A stretch of DNA of 64,000 bases from the NCBI RefSeq assembly GCF_958979055.1, contig NC_084887.1:30295544-30359543 (forward strand), given 5' to 3'. The DNA comes from Alnus glutinosa. Taxonomy: Eukaryota > Streptophyta > Magnoliopsida > Fagales > Betulaceae. The translations under genes and the position numbers were made by a program. The notes below the pieces were generated by a model that was given only the letters and a program-made list of their open reading frames with translations, ran no database searches and had not been told where the DNA came from. Below, piece after piece: positions 12,285 through 23,094 of the stretch; within the stretch, counting starts at the first letter, position 1, and the number at the start of each line of letters is the position of its first letter.

Positions 12285-13120
12285 TCCATAAACACCTCAA
12301 ACAAAAGACAACTACCAAAAAAACCTATACAACCATTACTACAAAACAAAACAACAAACCAACGACTTTTGTAAATTCCAACTAATTACAAGCTCTATAC
12401 ATTAATTAAGGTTCTTAAATAACTCCTTAATAAGGATTCGAGTACGAACTTCCCACGTTATCTGTTTAACAATAGCCTCCTCAGATCTCAAATTGTTGTT
12501 GTGCACCCAAGCATTCATCTGCTGTCAAAAATAAAAAAAATGCAATCATTTAAGCAAAGTTTGCCAAGACTAGCTCGTAAGCCCTTCCCTCAGAGCTTAG
12601 CAATGCACCAGGTTACAACCTTCTCGTAATCAGATGAAACTTCAGTGATGAGACACGCAGACATCAAAGTCTGCCATATCCGCAAGCTAAAACCGTACCG
12701 AAAGAAAATGTGCTCCTTACTCTCATGACAAGCATGGCAAAACATACAAAGCAAATTTCCAAAATATCCCTAACTACTCATACGGTATTTAGTTACTATG
12801 GCTTCTCTAAATACCAACCAAAGAAAGAAAGAATGCTGAGGGATAGCCAAAGAGTGTCAAACTATCTTCCACCACATAACAACGGGAAATTTAACTCTCA
12901 ATTGATCCCATGTTGCTGCACGAGAATAAACACCATTAAAAGAATGCCAAATAGCCAAATCAACACCTTCAAGAGAAATCTCAGGCAGCCTATATTGAAT
13001 CTCTACAATTAAATTTGATCAAGCAAAGGGCAAAAACTAATCCCTTCCCTTAATGATAGTAAACAATTTAGCATCAAAGAAAATATCCGAATCATGCAAT
13101 GCACGAGGGACATAAGAATC
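12285..13120 (-). pseudogene. LINE retrotransposon 3' end remnant
   Basis: Read on the minus strand, about 12720-12540 gives FFRYGFSLRIWQTLMSACL and then VVTWCIAKL with a stop and GLRASLGKLCL. This is the layout of the C-terminal part of plant LINE reverse-transcriptase proteins after the zinc-binding domain. A T/G-rich 3' untranslated tail follows toward 12300. Element A (8481-12284) inserted into this tail. The whole LINE plus element A interrupts duplicated segment copy A, because copy B (16733-17415) lacks both. Frames are broken and no start is present. Confidence 0.65.
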
Positions 13121-13126
13121 CACTTT

Positions 13127-13401
13127 TTGTGACAGTCATAGACTTCTCACTTTTAGAAAATAAAAAGCGAGCATTATCATGAGTAGATAATTGTAGGTCA
13201 TCTTTGCGTTTTTAAAATTCATTATTAATTAATTTTTCACATTCATATATACTTAAAAAAAAAACTTTGTACACCCGGTTAGGGCAAAGCCAATAATGTT
13301 ATCAAAAATTTTAAAAAGAAAAAAGTTCTGTGCGCAGAATCATACACTTTGATTATTGTAATCTTGTTAAAAATTGTTTTTCCTAGATTTGGTGTCAGTT
13401 A
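13127..13401. repeat. Segmental duplication, copy A (second part)
   Basis: It matches 17257-17421 and, beyond the Harbinger-like insertion in copy B, about 20650-20800. Shared landmarks are TTTTTGTGACAGTCATAGAC, AAAAGCGAGCATTATCATGA and TGTGCGCAGAATCATAC. No gene is seen. Confidence 0.8.
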
Positions 13402-13409
13402 CAATTATA

Positions 13410-13545
13410 CGAGCAGTGCTGGTGAAGCAAAACTTTTAGAATTCATCCGAAAATTTTGCTTTACGATGGTATACTTGTAATTATTAATGGTGAAGCAAAA
13501 TTTTTCAATGAATTCTGAAAGTTTTGCTTCACCCAAACATTACCC
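13410..13545. mobile_element. 136-bp hAT-like MITE with 8-bp TSD
   Basis: It is flanked by CAATTATA at 13402-13409 and 13546-13553. The inner terminal repeats read GGTGAAGCAAAACTTT and the complement AAAGTTTTGCTTCACC. Copy B of the duplication has a single uninterrupted ACAATTATATTATGAAG at about 20789-20805, which confirms the insertion. An 8-bp TSD is the hAT signature. Confidence 0.8.
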
Positions 13546-13579
13546 CAATTATATTATATATGAACTATGAAGTGATTGA

Positions 13580-14918
13580 GTTTTTTTTTTTTTTTAAAAA
13601 AAAAACATATCTTCCGCTATATATAAAAGAAACCAAACAAACTAATGCTCAAGGTTACAAAATTTCTCTAATAAATTAAGTCAGACGTAGAGAGAGTAAA
13701 ATTTTCTTTACTCAAGCAAAGTCAAATTTAGATTATAACAAACTATAACACTGTTAAAAAAAAAATACCTAATTAACAAAAGATACATCTACGTCACATG
13801 AATCTTTACTTAATCTAAGAGAAGATACACATGCTAAGCTATATATATATATATATAATGAGTAATGATTGAATACCACTCAAACATACAACTTTTCATC
13901 ACCTTGTCTATGTGGCAAGGTGGTCACCCCACTACTTTTTGAATTTTTTTATTTTTTAAAAATAAATTAAAGTAGGGGACCACCTTGTCACATAGGCAAG
14001 ATGATGAAAAATTGTATCTTTAGGTGGTATTCAATCATTACTCATTTTATATATATATGGCTTTTAGATATAAAAACAATAGCTCTTTTACATATAAAAA
14101 TTTGATCCAAAATACATAGCAGGCTGTATTTAGAATACTATACAAGACACAAACAAAGAAATAGAAAAAAGCTCGTCGGTTTGGGTGCGCATTAACTAAG
14201 CCATCAAAGACACGATACAATTTTTATCGGACAGTTTTAACACCGTTGCTTCACCGAAAACCTCGGCCTGGTGCCCCATGTGCAAGAGATCGGTTACCGT
14301 AGAACATAACCACTCTTCACCCGAACCTCCGTCCCAGCAGAGATCCGATTGCCATCGTCGCTGCAAGCTTCCATGGAGAAAACCTGGGCAACAAATCCAG
14401 CAGCCGCATCATGTAATAACTGCAGATCCAAAAAGACCAAAGCATAGCCACCAAATCCCTGGAGTTCCTCTCTCTTATGGGTTTCGGTGTGGGTGAAACC
14501 ATCGGCTTAATTTGTTCTTCCTCTTCAGACAGTTCGTTTCGCCCCTATAGGAGACCCTTTCACCGAATCTAGGGAGACTCACTCAGATTTAACATCAGCA
14601 CCGGACTCTAGCTACGCATCAAACCGGTTGACCCACGAAGCAAAGACAACAACAAAGACATAAAAGCGACCTCTCCATCCCAGAAACAGGACGATCGAGA
14701 TAAAAACCACCTTCTCCTCTAAGGTGCCGACAACGCCCGTAGAGAGATGAATACCTACCGTTATCTAAAAAACAAAACCCAAAAACACCTCCCTCCTCCC
14801 CAACACGAAATGCTTTTCCTTGCTCTCTGCTCTCGGAGTTCGTAAATCGCCCTTTTTCCTTCGCTCTCAAGTTTTTATAGATAATTACACTTGTTGCTTG
14901 ATCGACTACACAATTTGC
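13580..14918 (-). mobile_element. Poly(A) retroposon with 13-bp TSD
   Basis: The site duplication ATGAAGTGATTGA occurs at 13567-13579 and again at 14919-14931. Copy B of the segmental duplication has the single empty site near 20800. A T run directly after the left duplication marks a minus-strand poly(A) tail. The body (about 14100-14900) is richer in GC and reads a short minus-strand frame (14317-14502, 61 residues) that I do not recognise. It could be a 5'-truncated LINE, a SINE-like element or a retrocopy of a host mRNA. A separate palindromic MITE sits inside it. Confidence 0.75.
13858..14045. mobile_element. 188-bp palindromic MITE
   Basis: The termini are perfect inverted repeats, ATGAGTAATGATTGAATACC at the left and its complement at the right. 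The inner arms (ACAACTTTTCATCACCTTGT and complement) extend the fold with mismatches. It is flanked by TA-rich sequence, so the TSD cannot be defined; a Stowaway or other TA-type family is possible. Confidence 0.75.
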
Positions 14919-14931
14919 ATGAAGTGATTGA

Positions 14932-15415
14932 ATTGTAATGTTGTTTTGTACGTACACTTGCGTTGAACCATTATCGGGTATATATATATATATTACAGGA
15001 AAAGCCCATTAATGAAGTAACATTTTTCACATAAGAAAAAGTATACAAGATGTGCAAGTAGTAACAAACCGGTATCATCATAATTCATGATAAGCGAATT
15101 AAAACAGAACAAAATAAGAAAAGAAAAAGAAAAAACATAATCCGAAGAGTTGGATCGATTGGTCATTATGGAGATGCCAGGTCTAAGTTTCTAGCACTTG
15201 GCCTCTCTAACATTATCCTATCCATATAAAGGAACGTTTTGTACGTGGTTCCGAAAATCTAATTGGGATAAAGCCTTGGATAGACGATTATAAAAGGTAA
15301 ATAAATTAAAAAAAAACACACACAGAGACACACAGCTTACGCACTTTAACACATTAAGATCGACACCGATTTAACAGTTAACACAAGCGGCTTTTAGTAA
15401 CTAATTAAGAAGTTA
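14932..15415. repeat. Segmental duplication, copy A: 3' flank of gene copy 1
   Basis: It matches about 20806-21246, with AAAAGCCCATTAATGAAGTA and CACAAACCGGTATCATCATA-type blocks in both. It holds transcribed 3' sequence or spacer of the minus-strand gene. No other gene is seen. Confidence 0.75.
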
Positions 15416-15652
15416 TCAAATCGGAATTGCATTGGAGACGGTTGGGTAAACAACGGTGGCTGGATGAGCCATGATGCGGCGGCCCTTCATGTGGCGAAAG
15501 CAATAGACCAAAGCCCCCACCGGCCACTCCACAATACCAGCCACCGCAAACGCCACGAAGCCAAGAGTCGGGCCGACCACCTTGCACCGGCAAGGATTGC
15601 TATGCGTCCTACGATTCCTACTTTTTTTTGGATGACCAATCCCACTCTTCAT
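15416..15652 (-). CDS. 78-residue membrane protein, copy 1 (CxxC motif lost)
   Basis: The ATG at 15652 gives 78 residues, the same length as copies 2 and 3; upstream in-frame ATGs (to 15730) fall between the TATA box and this start and are disfavoured. Layout: a short N-terminus, the NPCRCK motif (Cys21, Cys23), one hydrophobic helix at about residues 26-50 (GPTLGFVAFAVAGIVEWPVG), a basic KGRRIMAHP segment, and the conserved end YPTVSNAIPI. Copies 2 and 3 have Cys11 and Cys14 (CxQC); here these positions are Ser and Arg next to an A-rich tract. If the four cysteines bind a metal or form disulphides, this copy is altered. I do not recognise a named family. The frame is intact and lies in copy A of the tandem duplication, under the same promoter type. 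Confidence 0.7.
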   Translation of the reverse strand: MKSGIGHPKKSRNRRTHSNPCRCKVVGPTLGFVAFAVAGIVEWPVGALVYCFRHMKGRRIMAHPATVVYPTVSNAIPI

Positions 15653-15764
15653 ATTGGTTGCAGCAACTAGTGTTAAAAGTGAGAACAGAAATACCAAGAA
15701 ACAGATATCGGAAAATATCAGAGAGATCAAGTTTATGCGTGTTTTACATTGTGCTGGACCTTGA

Positions 15765-15860
15765 CTTTTATAGGGAGTAATGGTTTTGTTTTTTTATTGG
15801 TTGTGATGGGCCCGAGGATGCCACGTGTCAGCATATGGGAGCAGTAAGTTATACACGTGT
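15765..15860 (-). promoter_or_regulatory. Promoter of 78-residue gene copy 1: TATA box and two G-boxes
   Basis: On the minus strand CTATAAAAG lies at 15765-15773, about 113 bp before the ATG. CACGTG cores lie at 15822-15827 and 15854-15859, within ACGTGTCAGCATATG and ACACGTGTTG. All three gene copies keep the TATA box and these ACGTG elements at similar spacing. ACGTG cores are known binding sites of bZIP/bHLH factors, including ABA-responsive ones. The inducer here is inferred. Confidence 0.65.
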
Positions 15861-16318
15861 TGTCAGCATATGAGGGGGTTGGAAAGATGATGTTTTGCCT
15901 TATCCTTCTGGTGCACTTTCGAGACTTTTCGAGAAGTTTTCTGATCAGGCATGAGATATTTTTTAGTCTCCTAGTGGGATGCAGCCAATGCATGGGGTGC
16001 ACTTATCCAACATGCACCAATTCCGAGATGAAGGGCATTTTTGTTTTCTTGTACACGTGTTGAGTTATTGTTCCTTTGAAAGAGAATAAATTAAGAAGGT
16101 TAAACAATATTATTGTCCTAATTACTTAAACTTAAAGTTATGTATCTAAATCTGGGTGACAAAAGCAAGAATTCAACGCCAAAATAAAATGTACACACAT
16201 ATAAGGAACGGTTCCTTGCAGTTTGAGGCCTGAGGGGCATTTTTGTCTTAAAGAAAAGTGCAATGACAAAAATACCCTTCAAATATCGGAAGAAGTCCAC
16301 CCAAGAAGCCGACATCAT

Positions 16319-16732
16319 TTTTAAAAGAAAAATAAAAAAGAAAAATAATTATTATACAACTCTTGACAACTTTTATACAATTTAACAATTTTTTTTTAAT
16401 CGTAGCACTACTTATGGGTCACACATGGAAGCCACACGCCTGCAAGTGGAAACCATGCGCCAACGCGTGGCTATTAGCTAGATGGAGGTGCAGAGGAGAT
16501 CGGTGTAGAGTGGAGCAGTCGAAGAAGGCGATAGTGATCGAGGTGCGTTAGTGATCAAGACTGAAATGTATTCCTTTTGTTCATATGTTCATTATTTTTA
16601 TCCACCATTAAAATTCGATGTAAAACGTATCATTTGGTTTAAATACAAACCAAATTCGAAAGATATCCAACTCTATTCATAAATTTATTTGAATAGTTTT
16701 TGATCTGCAAAGAACACTATCTCAAATTCTTA
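16319..16732. other. Spacer between duplication copies A and B, no gene seen
   Basis: The sequence is unique within the window. It contains a GC-richer patch at about 16420-16550 with a 62-residue frame that I do not recognise. Confidence 0.5.
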
Positions 16733-17421
16733 ATGTACACAAAAGTGGTGTACTCTCAGGAATAATAATGGATTCCGTCCGATCATGATTTTTAATTATA
16801 ATTATAATTAATTTTTGTAAATGAATGGAAGGATAAACTTATGTTCTAAAAGGCATGCAATTCCCTATCTAGTAGGTTTCTGATGAAGGTGTTCTTTATT
16901 CTAGGCGTCACCATTAACTGCTTGTTTTGAATATATATGATCAAGAAAGAAATTCGAGAGGCTTCTAAGCAAAGATGAACGGGGGGGCCCAAACTTTGCG
17001 TGCTCTTATATTATCCACATTATGGTCCACACGTACGTACGTGCCTAAGGCCCAAACAACTACGTGTTTGTTAGGGTCCCACACATGATACGTGTTAGAA
17101 TTAAATTGGTGATGGTACTCATTCGCTAGCATAATCTTAATTTAATCATGGGGAATTGATTCCCCGTTAATCCAGAAAGACTGGAATATGGCCTGTTCAT
17201 GATAAAAAGCATGCAAAATGTAAAAGTAGAAAAAAGTTCATATTATTCCTACTATCTTTTTGTGACAGTCATAGACTTTTCACGTTTAGGATATAAAAAG
17301 CGAGCATTATCATGATCAGTAGATAATTGTCGGTCCAATCTCGATCTGCGTTTCTAAAATTCATTATTAATTAATTTTTCACATTCATATATGGTTAAAA
17401 AACAATTTGTACACTTGGTTA
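16733..17421. repeat. Segmental duplication, copy B (left part)
   Basis: It is the counterpart of 7953-8445 joined directly to 13127-13285. Continuity here shows that the LINE and element A in copy A are later insertions. It ends at a TTA where the Harbinger-like element begins. No gene is seen. Confidence 0.85.
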
Positions 17422-17998
17422 GAGCACTTGTAGTGAATTCAGTCAAAATTTTAGTAAATTTTGATAAAAAAATATCACTTTTATTATTTTAGCTACCTAA
17501 TTTTTAAAATTTTTAAATATCAAACTCTTCAAATATTCTCTATTTTAAAATAAATACTATTTTTTACTTCATTTTCAACTAACCTACTTTTTTCGAATTG
17601 TTCTAGAATTTATACCTTCTTTTCTTTTTTCTTCTCCTCTTCTCTTCTCTCACACACACTTTTATTATTTTCTTCTTCTTTCTCTTCTTTTTCTAATCTG
17701 ATTCCTTTTCCTTCTTCGCTCTCTACACCGAGAGACAGTGAGATACTGAACGAGAGAGAAAGAGAGATTGAGATCAAGGGAGAGAGCACACCGGGAGAGA
17801 TCAGACCCCAGAGATCGGGAGATAGAACCGGAGAAGATCCGACCTTCCAGAGGTGCCGATTTCCAGTAGGTTCCATGGATTGTCGCCAGAGGAGCAGGAG
17901 ACACGACAATCGGTGGCCTGTGGAGTGATTTCCGGCTAAATCGCTCTGCAACCTGTGACTAATCGAAGCCCATTTTCTAGGAGACCTAAGACTTGAGA

Positions 17999-18663
17999 CA
18001 CTACAAAAATCGCTACAATTGGACGCGTGTCTACAGTACCGATTACTGTAGACACGCGTCTAATTAGACAAGTGTCTTCTGAAAAACGTGTCTAATTGTA
18101 CCATCTTCACAATTGGACGAGTGTATTTAATACACGTGTCCAATTGGACACGTGTATTAAATACACGCGTCCAATTTGACACGTGTATTAAATACACGTG
18201 TCAAACTGTTATTTTTTTTCAAATATAATTTTTTTTAATTAAATAGAATTTCAACAATTGGACACGCGTATTAAATACGCGTGGCAAACTGTTATTTTTT
18301 CCCAAATATAATTTTTTTTAATTAAATAGAATTTCAACAATTGGGGACGTGTATTTAAATACACGTCCCGGATTAGCCACGTGTAATTAATACGCGTGGC
18401 CAATTGCAAATATCAAATATATATTAATAAAAACAAATTTTATTAAGGTTTTGATTAAAAAAAAATATTATATGTATATGTACCAGAGAATTGGCCACGT
18501 GGCTTTAGGCCACGTGGCCAGAATTAGTGTAGGTAGGCGCGCGGGAATTATCCCGCCCCCACCTGATGACCATTCTTAATTTAAGTTTCAAAAAGAAAAA
18601 AGAAAAAAAAAATTTATATACTCTCGCTCGCTCTCTCTCTCTCTCTCTGCGCGCTCTCATTGT

Positions 18664-18700
<37 letters not shown>

Positions 18701-18872
18701 ATCGCTCTCTCTCACTCTCTCTGTATCGCTCTCTCTCACTCTCTCTGTACCACCGGCCAGCTTCCTGACCACTGCGTGGTCGGCCTTCCCTCCGGCCTTC
18801 CCGACGTCTCTTGCTCTCTCTCTCTCTCTCTCTCTCTCTCGCTCTCTCTGTCTCTGTCTCTCGCTCTCTCTC

Positions 18873-18929
<57 letters not shown>

Positions 18930-19003
18930 CAATACTGGATCACAGGCCAGCTTCCCGACCACTGCGTGGTCGGCCTTCCCTCCGGCCTTCCCAACGTCTC
19001 TTG

Positions 19004-19035
<32 letters not shown>

Positions 19036-19066
19036 CTCTCTGTCTCTGTCTCTCGCTCTCTCTCTC

Positions 19067-19115
<49 letters not shown>

Positions 19116-19404
19116 CAATACTGGACCACCGGCCAGTTCTAATCTCTCCGTCAATACTGGACCACCGGCCAATTCTAATCTCTCCGTCAATACTGGACCA
19201 CCGGCCAGTTCTAAGTGGACGACAAGTTGGTTCTGCATGTGTTTCGTATAGGTATATCGTATACGTATTAGGAAGGAAAAAAAAAAAAAAAAAAGAACAG
19301 ATCTGTTCTTTTCTTCTTTTTTTTAAAGCAATATTTTTGATTTTGGCAACGTGTATTCTTAACACGTATCAAGAAAAATATATAATTTTTCATTTTTTTT
19401 ACTA

Positions 19405-19445
<41 letters not shown>

Positions 19446-19661
19446 TTTAGCCACGTGTATGTATACACGTGGCTAACAATTTGGAATTTTTTTTTAAAAA
19501 AAAATCGGTTTGACACGTGTATTGAGATACACGTGTCAAAATGTGCAGTTAATGACTTCCACATCTGACACGCGTGATGCACGTGTCAAACTGTCTGACA
19601 CGTGTACGACACTGTACACGTGTCAAACTGCACGTGGCAATTTGAAGTGATTTTTGTAGTG
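17999..19661. mobile_element. Non-autonomous CACTA element N1 (1663 bp)
   Basis: It starts CACTACAAAAAT and ends with the complement (ATTTTTGTAGTG). The subterminal zones are packed with palindromes built on ACACGTGT or ACGCGTGT units, for example TGGACACGTGTATTAAATAC near 18145 and GTATTTAAATAC near 18351. The outermost module TCTACAGTA...TACTGTAGA is shared with CACTA element N2. The interior holds long CT microsatellites (18620-19110) and no transposase. The flanking 3-mers are AGA and CTA, so the 3-bp TSD is not preserved. Confidence 0.8.
18620..19215. repeat. CT microsatellites with internal duplications
   Basis: A block of about 185 bp containing ACCACTGCGTGGTCGGCCTT and flanking CT runs occurs twice (about 18755-18935 and 18943-19115). 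A 36-bp unit containing GTCAATACTGGACCACCGGC then occurs three times (19109-19215). Long frames in this zone (Leu/Ser or Arg/Glu runs) are artefacts of the dinucleotide repeat. Confidence 0.8.
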
Positions 19662-20298
19662 CTAGAGACCCAGCCCAATCGTGGAGGACTCGTAGCAATC
19701 CGACGAACCCAGAGACCCACATCCATGGTTCGTCGGCCAGAACCCATCTCCGGTGGACGTGAGGTGATTTTCAAGTGAAAATCGTGGCAATTCCAGTGAG
19801 TTTCCGATGGGTGTTTTCCGGTGAACTGAGAGATGACTTTTGGTGAATTTTTCTGTGATTAAACAGAAAATTCTTAATGTAATTTATTGTATTTTTTATT
19901 TGGATTATTATTGATTAATTTGGGCTATTATTGATTAATGGGTTTTAATGAACTGTGTATTTTTGGTGTTGATCTCCTTGTTCTGGCTGATCGTGTTTCT
20001 TGTGGGTTTGCTGTGATATTTCCGATTGTCTCCCCTGTGATTTCTGATTGTGTGTCTCCCCTGTGATATTTCTGGCGTTGATCTTCTGCTCATCAACGAC
20101 CTTCCCCGTGAAAATGGAATAAACAAATGCAAAATAATAATAGACGATCGACTTTGCCCTGGTCTCATTAGACGAGAGTTTCTGACAATCATCAATTTTA
20201 CTGTAGAGGCGACGAGCTCGTTGGAGACGAGATTTTGAGCAAAATCGTCTGATTTTGGTGATTTTGTCTGTTTGACGACTTCACTACGAATGCTCTTA

Positions 20299-21246
20299 GG
20301 CCAAAACAGATAGATTCTTTATAATTTTAAAGAAATTTGAAATTTTTAAATATTTTAAAATTAAGCTTTTTTTACATCAAAATGACGTGAAAAATGCTAT
20401 ATATTAAAAATATAACATGTTACAATAAAAAAAAAAAAAAAAAATTCTAAAGTTCTTTTCTTCACTCTTAAAAAAATGTTTCGATGTAAAGCAAATTTTT
20501 GCCCAAAACTTTTATACAATACAAAATCAAGGTTAAGAAAAACTTCTTAGAACAATTTTTTTTTTTTTTTTTTTTTCATTATTAACATATCATATCTCTA
20601 ATATGTCCCCGTCAATTCGATATAAAACGCTGGGAAGAAATTATAAAGGATCTTGATTCAGGCAAAAAAGCCAATACGCCGTTATCAAAACTTGTAAATA
20701 GAAGAAAGTTTTGTGCGCAGAATCATACGCTTTATTGTAATCTAACTAAAAAAAAAAAATTTCCTGACTTAATTTGATGTCAGTTACAATTATATTATGA
20801 AGTGATTGAATTGTTTCATTTATATATATATATAAATTACAGAAAAAGCCCATTAATTAATGAAGTAACATGAGAAAAAGTACATAAGAATTGCAAGTAG
20901 TCACAAACCGGTATCATCATAGATTCATAATTAGCGAAGTAAAACACAACAAAAAAAAAAAAAAAATACAATACATAATCCGAGTAGTTGGATCGATTGG
21001 ATCGGAGATGCCAGGTCGATTTAAGGAACCGCTTGGCCGCTCGAACTTTATCCTATCCATATGGAGGAACCTACCGTACGGTGTCCTAAAAATCTAATTG
21101 GGATAAAGCCTCGAATACATGATTATAAAAAAGTAAATAAATTTTAAAAAAAAAAAAAGAACACACACACAACTTACGTACGCACTTTAACACATTAAGA
21201 CGTACACAGATTTAACGCAGGCTGCTTTCACCAAATGAAGAAGTTA
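20299..21246. repeat. Segmental duplication, copy B: 3' flank of gene copy 2
   Basis: From about 20660 it matches copy A (13290-13400 and 14932-15415). About 340 bp at 20305-20655 is extra in copy B, AT-rich, and shows no diagnostic ends. No gene is seen. Confidence 0.65.
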
Positions 21247-21483
21247 TCAAATCGGAATTGCATTGGAGACGGTTGGGTAAACAACGGTGGCTGGATGAGC
21301 CATGATGCGGCGGCCCTTCATGTGGCGAAAGCAATAGACCAAAGCCCCCACCGGCCACTCCACAATACCAGCCACCGCAAACGCTATGAACCCAAGAGTC
21401 GGGCCGAACACCTTGCACCGACAAGGATTGCTATGCGTCCCACATTGAAAACATATTGGAAACGTCATATTGGTTGCAAGCAA
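21247..21483 (-). CDS. 78-residue membrane protein, copy 2
   Basis: It has 78 residues from the ATG at 21483. The N-terminus reads MLATNMTFPICFQCGTHSNP, followed by CRCK, so the four-cysteine pattern C-x2-C-x6-C-x-C is present (Cys11, 14, 21, 23). One membrane helix (about residues 26-50) follows, then KGRRIMAHP and the C-terminus YPTVSNAIPI, identical to copy 1. The protein is likely an integral membrane protein with a cysteine-rich N-terminus; its function is unknown to me. The frame is intact. It lies in copy B of the tandem duplication. Confidence 0.75.
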   Translation of the reverse strand: MLATNMTFPICFQCGTHSNPCRCKVFGPTLGFIAFAVAGIVEWPVGALVYCFRHMKGRRIMAHPATVVYPTVSNAIPI

Positions 21484-21585
21484 GCGTTAAAAATAGAGAG
21501 GAGAAAAATACCAAGAAACAAATATCTGAAAATATCAGACTGAGATCAAGTTTAAGCGTGTTTTTTAGATGGTGCAGGACCTTAA

Positions 21586-21710
21586 CTTTTATAGGCCGGC
21601 AATGTCGGGGTCTGTGAGAGAGAGAGGGTTTTTTTTTTTTTTTTATTGGTTGTGATGGGAGGATGCATGCTACGTGTCAGAATATGGGAGCAGTAAGTTA
21701 TACACGTGTT
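21586..21710 (-). promoter_or_regulatory. Promoter of 78-residue gene copy 2
   Basis: TATA box CTATAAAAG at 21586-21594 (minus). TACGTGTCAG at 21671-21680 and ACACGTGTTG with CACGTG at 21703-21708. In this copy the distal element has lost the first C of the G-box, but the ACGTGTC core remains. A GA/T-rich insertion near 21620-21645 separates it from the TATA box. Confidence 0.6.
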
Positions 21711-22230
21711 GTCAGCATATGAGGGGGTTGGAAAGATGATGTTTTGCCTTATCCTTCTGGTGCACTTTCGAGACTTTTCCGAGAAGTTTTCTGAGTAGGC
21801 ATGAGATATTTTTTAGTGTCCTAGTGCGATGCAGCCAAAGCATGGGGTGCACTTATATATCCAACATGCACCAATAGCGAGATGAAGGGCATTCTTGTTT
21901 TCTTGTACACGTGTTGAGTTATTATTGTTCCTCTAAAAGAGAATAAATTAAGAAGGTTAAAGAATACGCTATTTAAATGGGTAATATATTTTGTTATTGT
22001 CCCAATTACTTAAACTTAAAGTTATGTATCTAAAACTGTGTGACGAAAGCAAGAATTCAACGCCAAAATAAAATGTACACACATATAAGGAACGGTTCCT
22101 TGCAGTTTGAGGGGCATTTTTGTCTTAAATAAAAGTGAAATAACAAAAATGCCCTTCCAAAATATATGAAACTGATTTCTAAAAAAAAAAAAAAAAAAAA
22201 AAAACAACTGTCCACTCAAGAAGCCGACAT
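21711..22230. repeat. Segmental duplication, copy B: 5' flank of gene copy 2
   Basis: It matches about 15860-16318, sharing GAGGGGGTTGGAAAGATGAT, CAAGAATTCAACGCCAAAAT and CACATATAAGGAACGGTTCC. It is distal promoter sequence of the small gene. No other gene is seen. Confidence 0.8.
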
Positions 22231-23094
22231 CATTCTTAAAATACCACCACCTCTTTAATTAACACACCTCTTTCTTTCCAAATTTTACAATAGATAAATG
22301 CATCTTTTGCTTGTAATATAAATTCAAAACATATATATAAAAAAATGAAATGCTTAGCAAGAAATTGGAAAGCTTTCTCCAAGACAAAAACAAAGAACAA
22401 GGCAGGTCCTCGATCTATTTTTTTCTTTGGCTTTTTGGCCTTGGGGTAAAAGACACCCTTCAAATTCTGCATTTTTCTCAATTATAAAGTTTCAACTGCC
22501 AGTTCTTCAAGCCAATTTGGAAGAATGCCACACAGCTTGGGAGGGCAATTAACCAACCACTTCAAAATCTCTCCTTATCAACACATACAAATGAGATTTC
22601 TTTTTTTTTTTTTTTTTTTTTTTAAATTTTGGGAGGGTCATGGCTCTTATTGGCCTTCGTGAGTTCGATCGTGTGACTCTGTCACTGAGTATAAACAATT
22701 TTACAATATTATTTAATTTTTTTAACAGACATGCCAAATTAATTTTATACATACCATTAAATGTCCTAATTTTAAATCTGGCTGGCCTGCTCATTAAGTG
22801 AATTGAAACAAAGAGAATCATATGTTTTAATATGCCAAAAAGCTATCATTTGTTGCCCATTTAAGCACCGAGGTTGAATACTGTGCTATGGTAATTATCA
22901 CTGTTGAGGTCTATTGGAATAGCATGTTGCTCATGGATCTTTGTATTTCATTACCATCTCCTCCTCCGTTGTGGCCATCTTTTCATAATTAACCAAATTA
23001 AAGAAACCCACCCTTTTTTTTTCCCCTCATTTCTTAAGCAAAGTTTGCTAGAGCTAGCAAAAAATAAACTCTTTTTCCTCCAATGTTGAAGACC
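22231..23094. other. Intergenic, no gene seen
   Basis: Mostly AT-rich, with a long T run at about 22600-22623 that may be a retroposon tail. Short frames show no recognisable features. Confidence 0.5.

Larger units (their letters stand above)
17422..20295. mobile_element. Non-autonomous PIF/Harbinger-like element H1 (TTA TSD)
   Basis: It is flanked by TTA at 17419-17421 and 20296-20298. The terminal inverted repeats are GAGCACTTGTAGTGAATTC at the left and the complement of GAGCATTCGTAGTGAAGTC at the right. Duplication copy A has the empty site (CCGGTTAGGGCAAAG, about 13276-13290). The element body has a CT/GA-rich leader-like part (17600-17950) and no transposase. A CACTA element (17999-19661) is nested inside. 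A 3-bp TTA site duplication is typical of PIF/Harbinger; that classification is inferred from the ends and the TSD. Confidence 0.75.

Noticed and set aside
12710..13012. 100-residue plus-strand frame
   Set aside because: It is antisense to the LINE 3' end remnant.
15464..15670. Plus-strand frames opposite the three 78-residue genes
   Set aside because: They are shadows of the minus-strand genes; conservation follows the minus-strand codons and the TATA/G-box block lies on that side.
18566..19405. Long open frames with Leu/Ser or Arg/Glu runs
   Set aside because: They are produced by CT/GA microsatellites inside CACTA N1; all phases stay open and no domain is present.
22604..22700. Possible SINE with tRNA-like boxes (GAGTTCGATCGTGTG after a T run)
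   Set aside because: The B-box-like word is present, but the A-box spacing is poor and the orientation conflicts with the T run. No TSD found.
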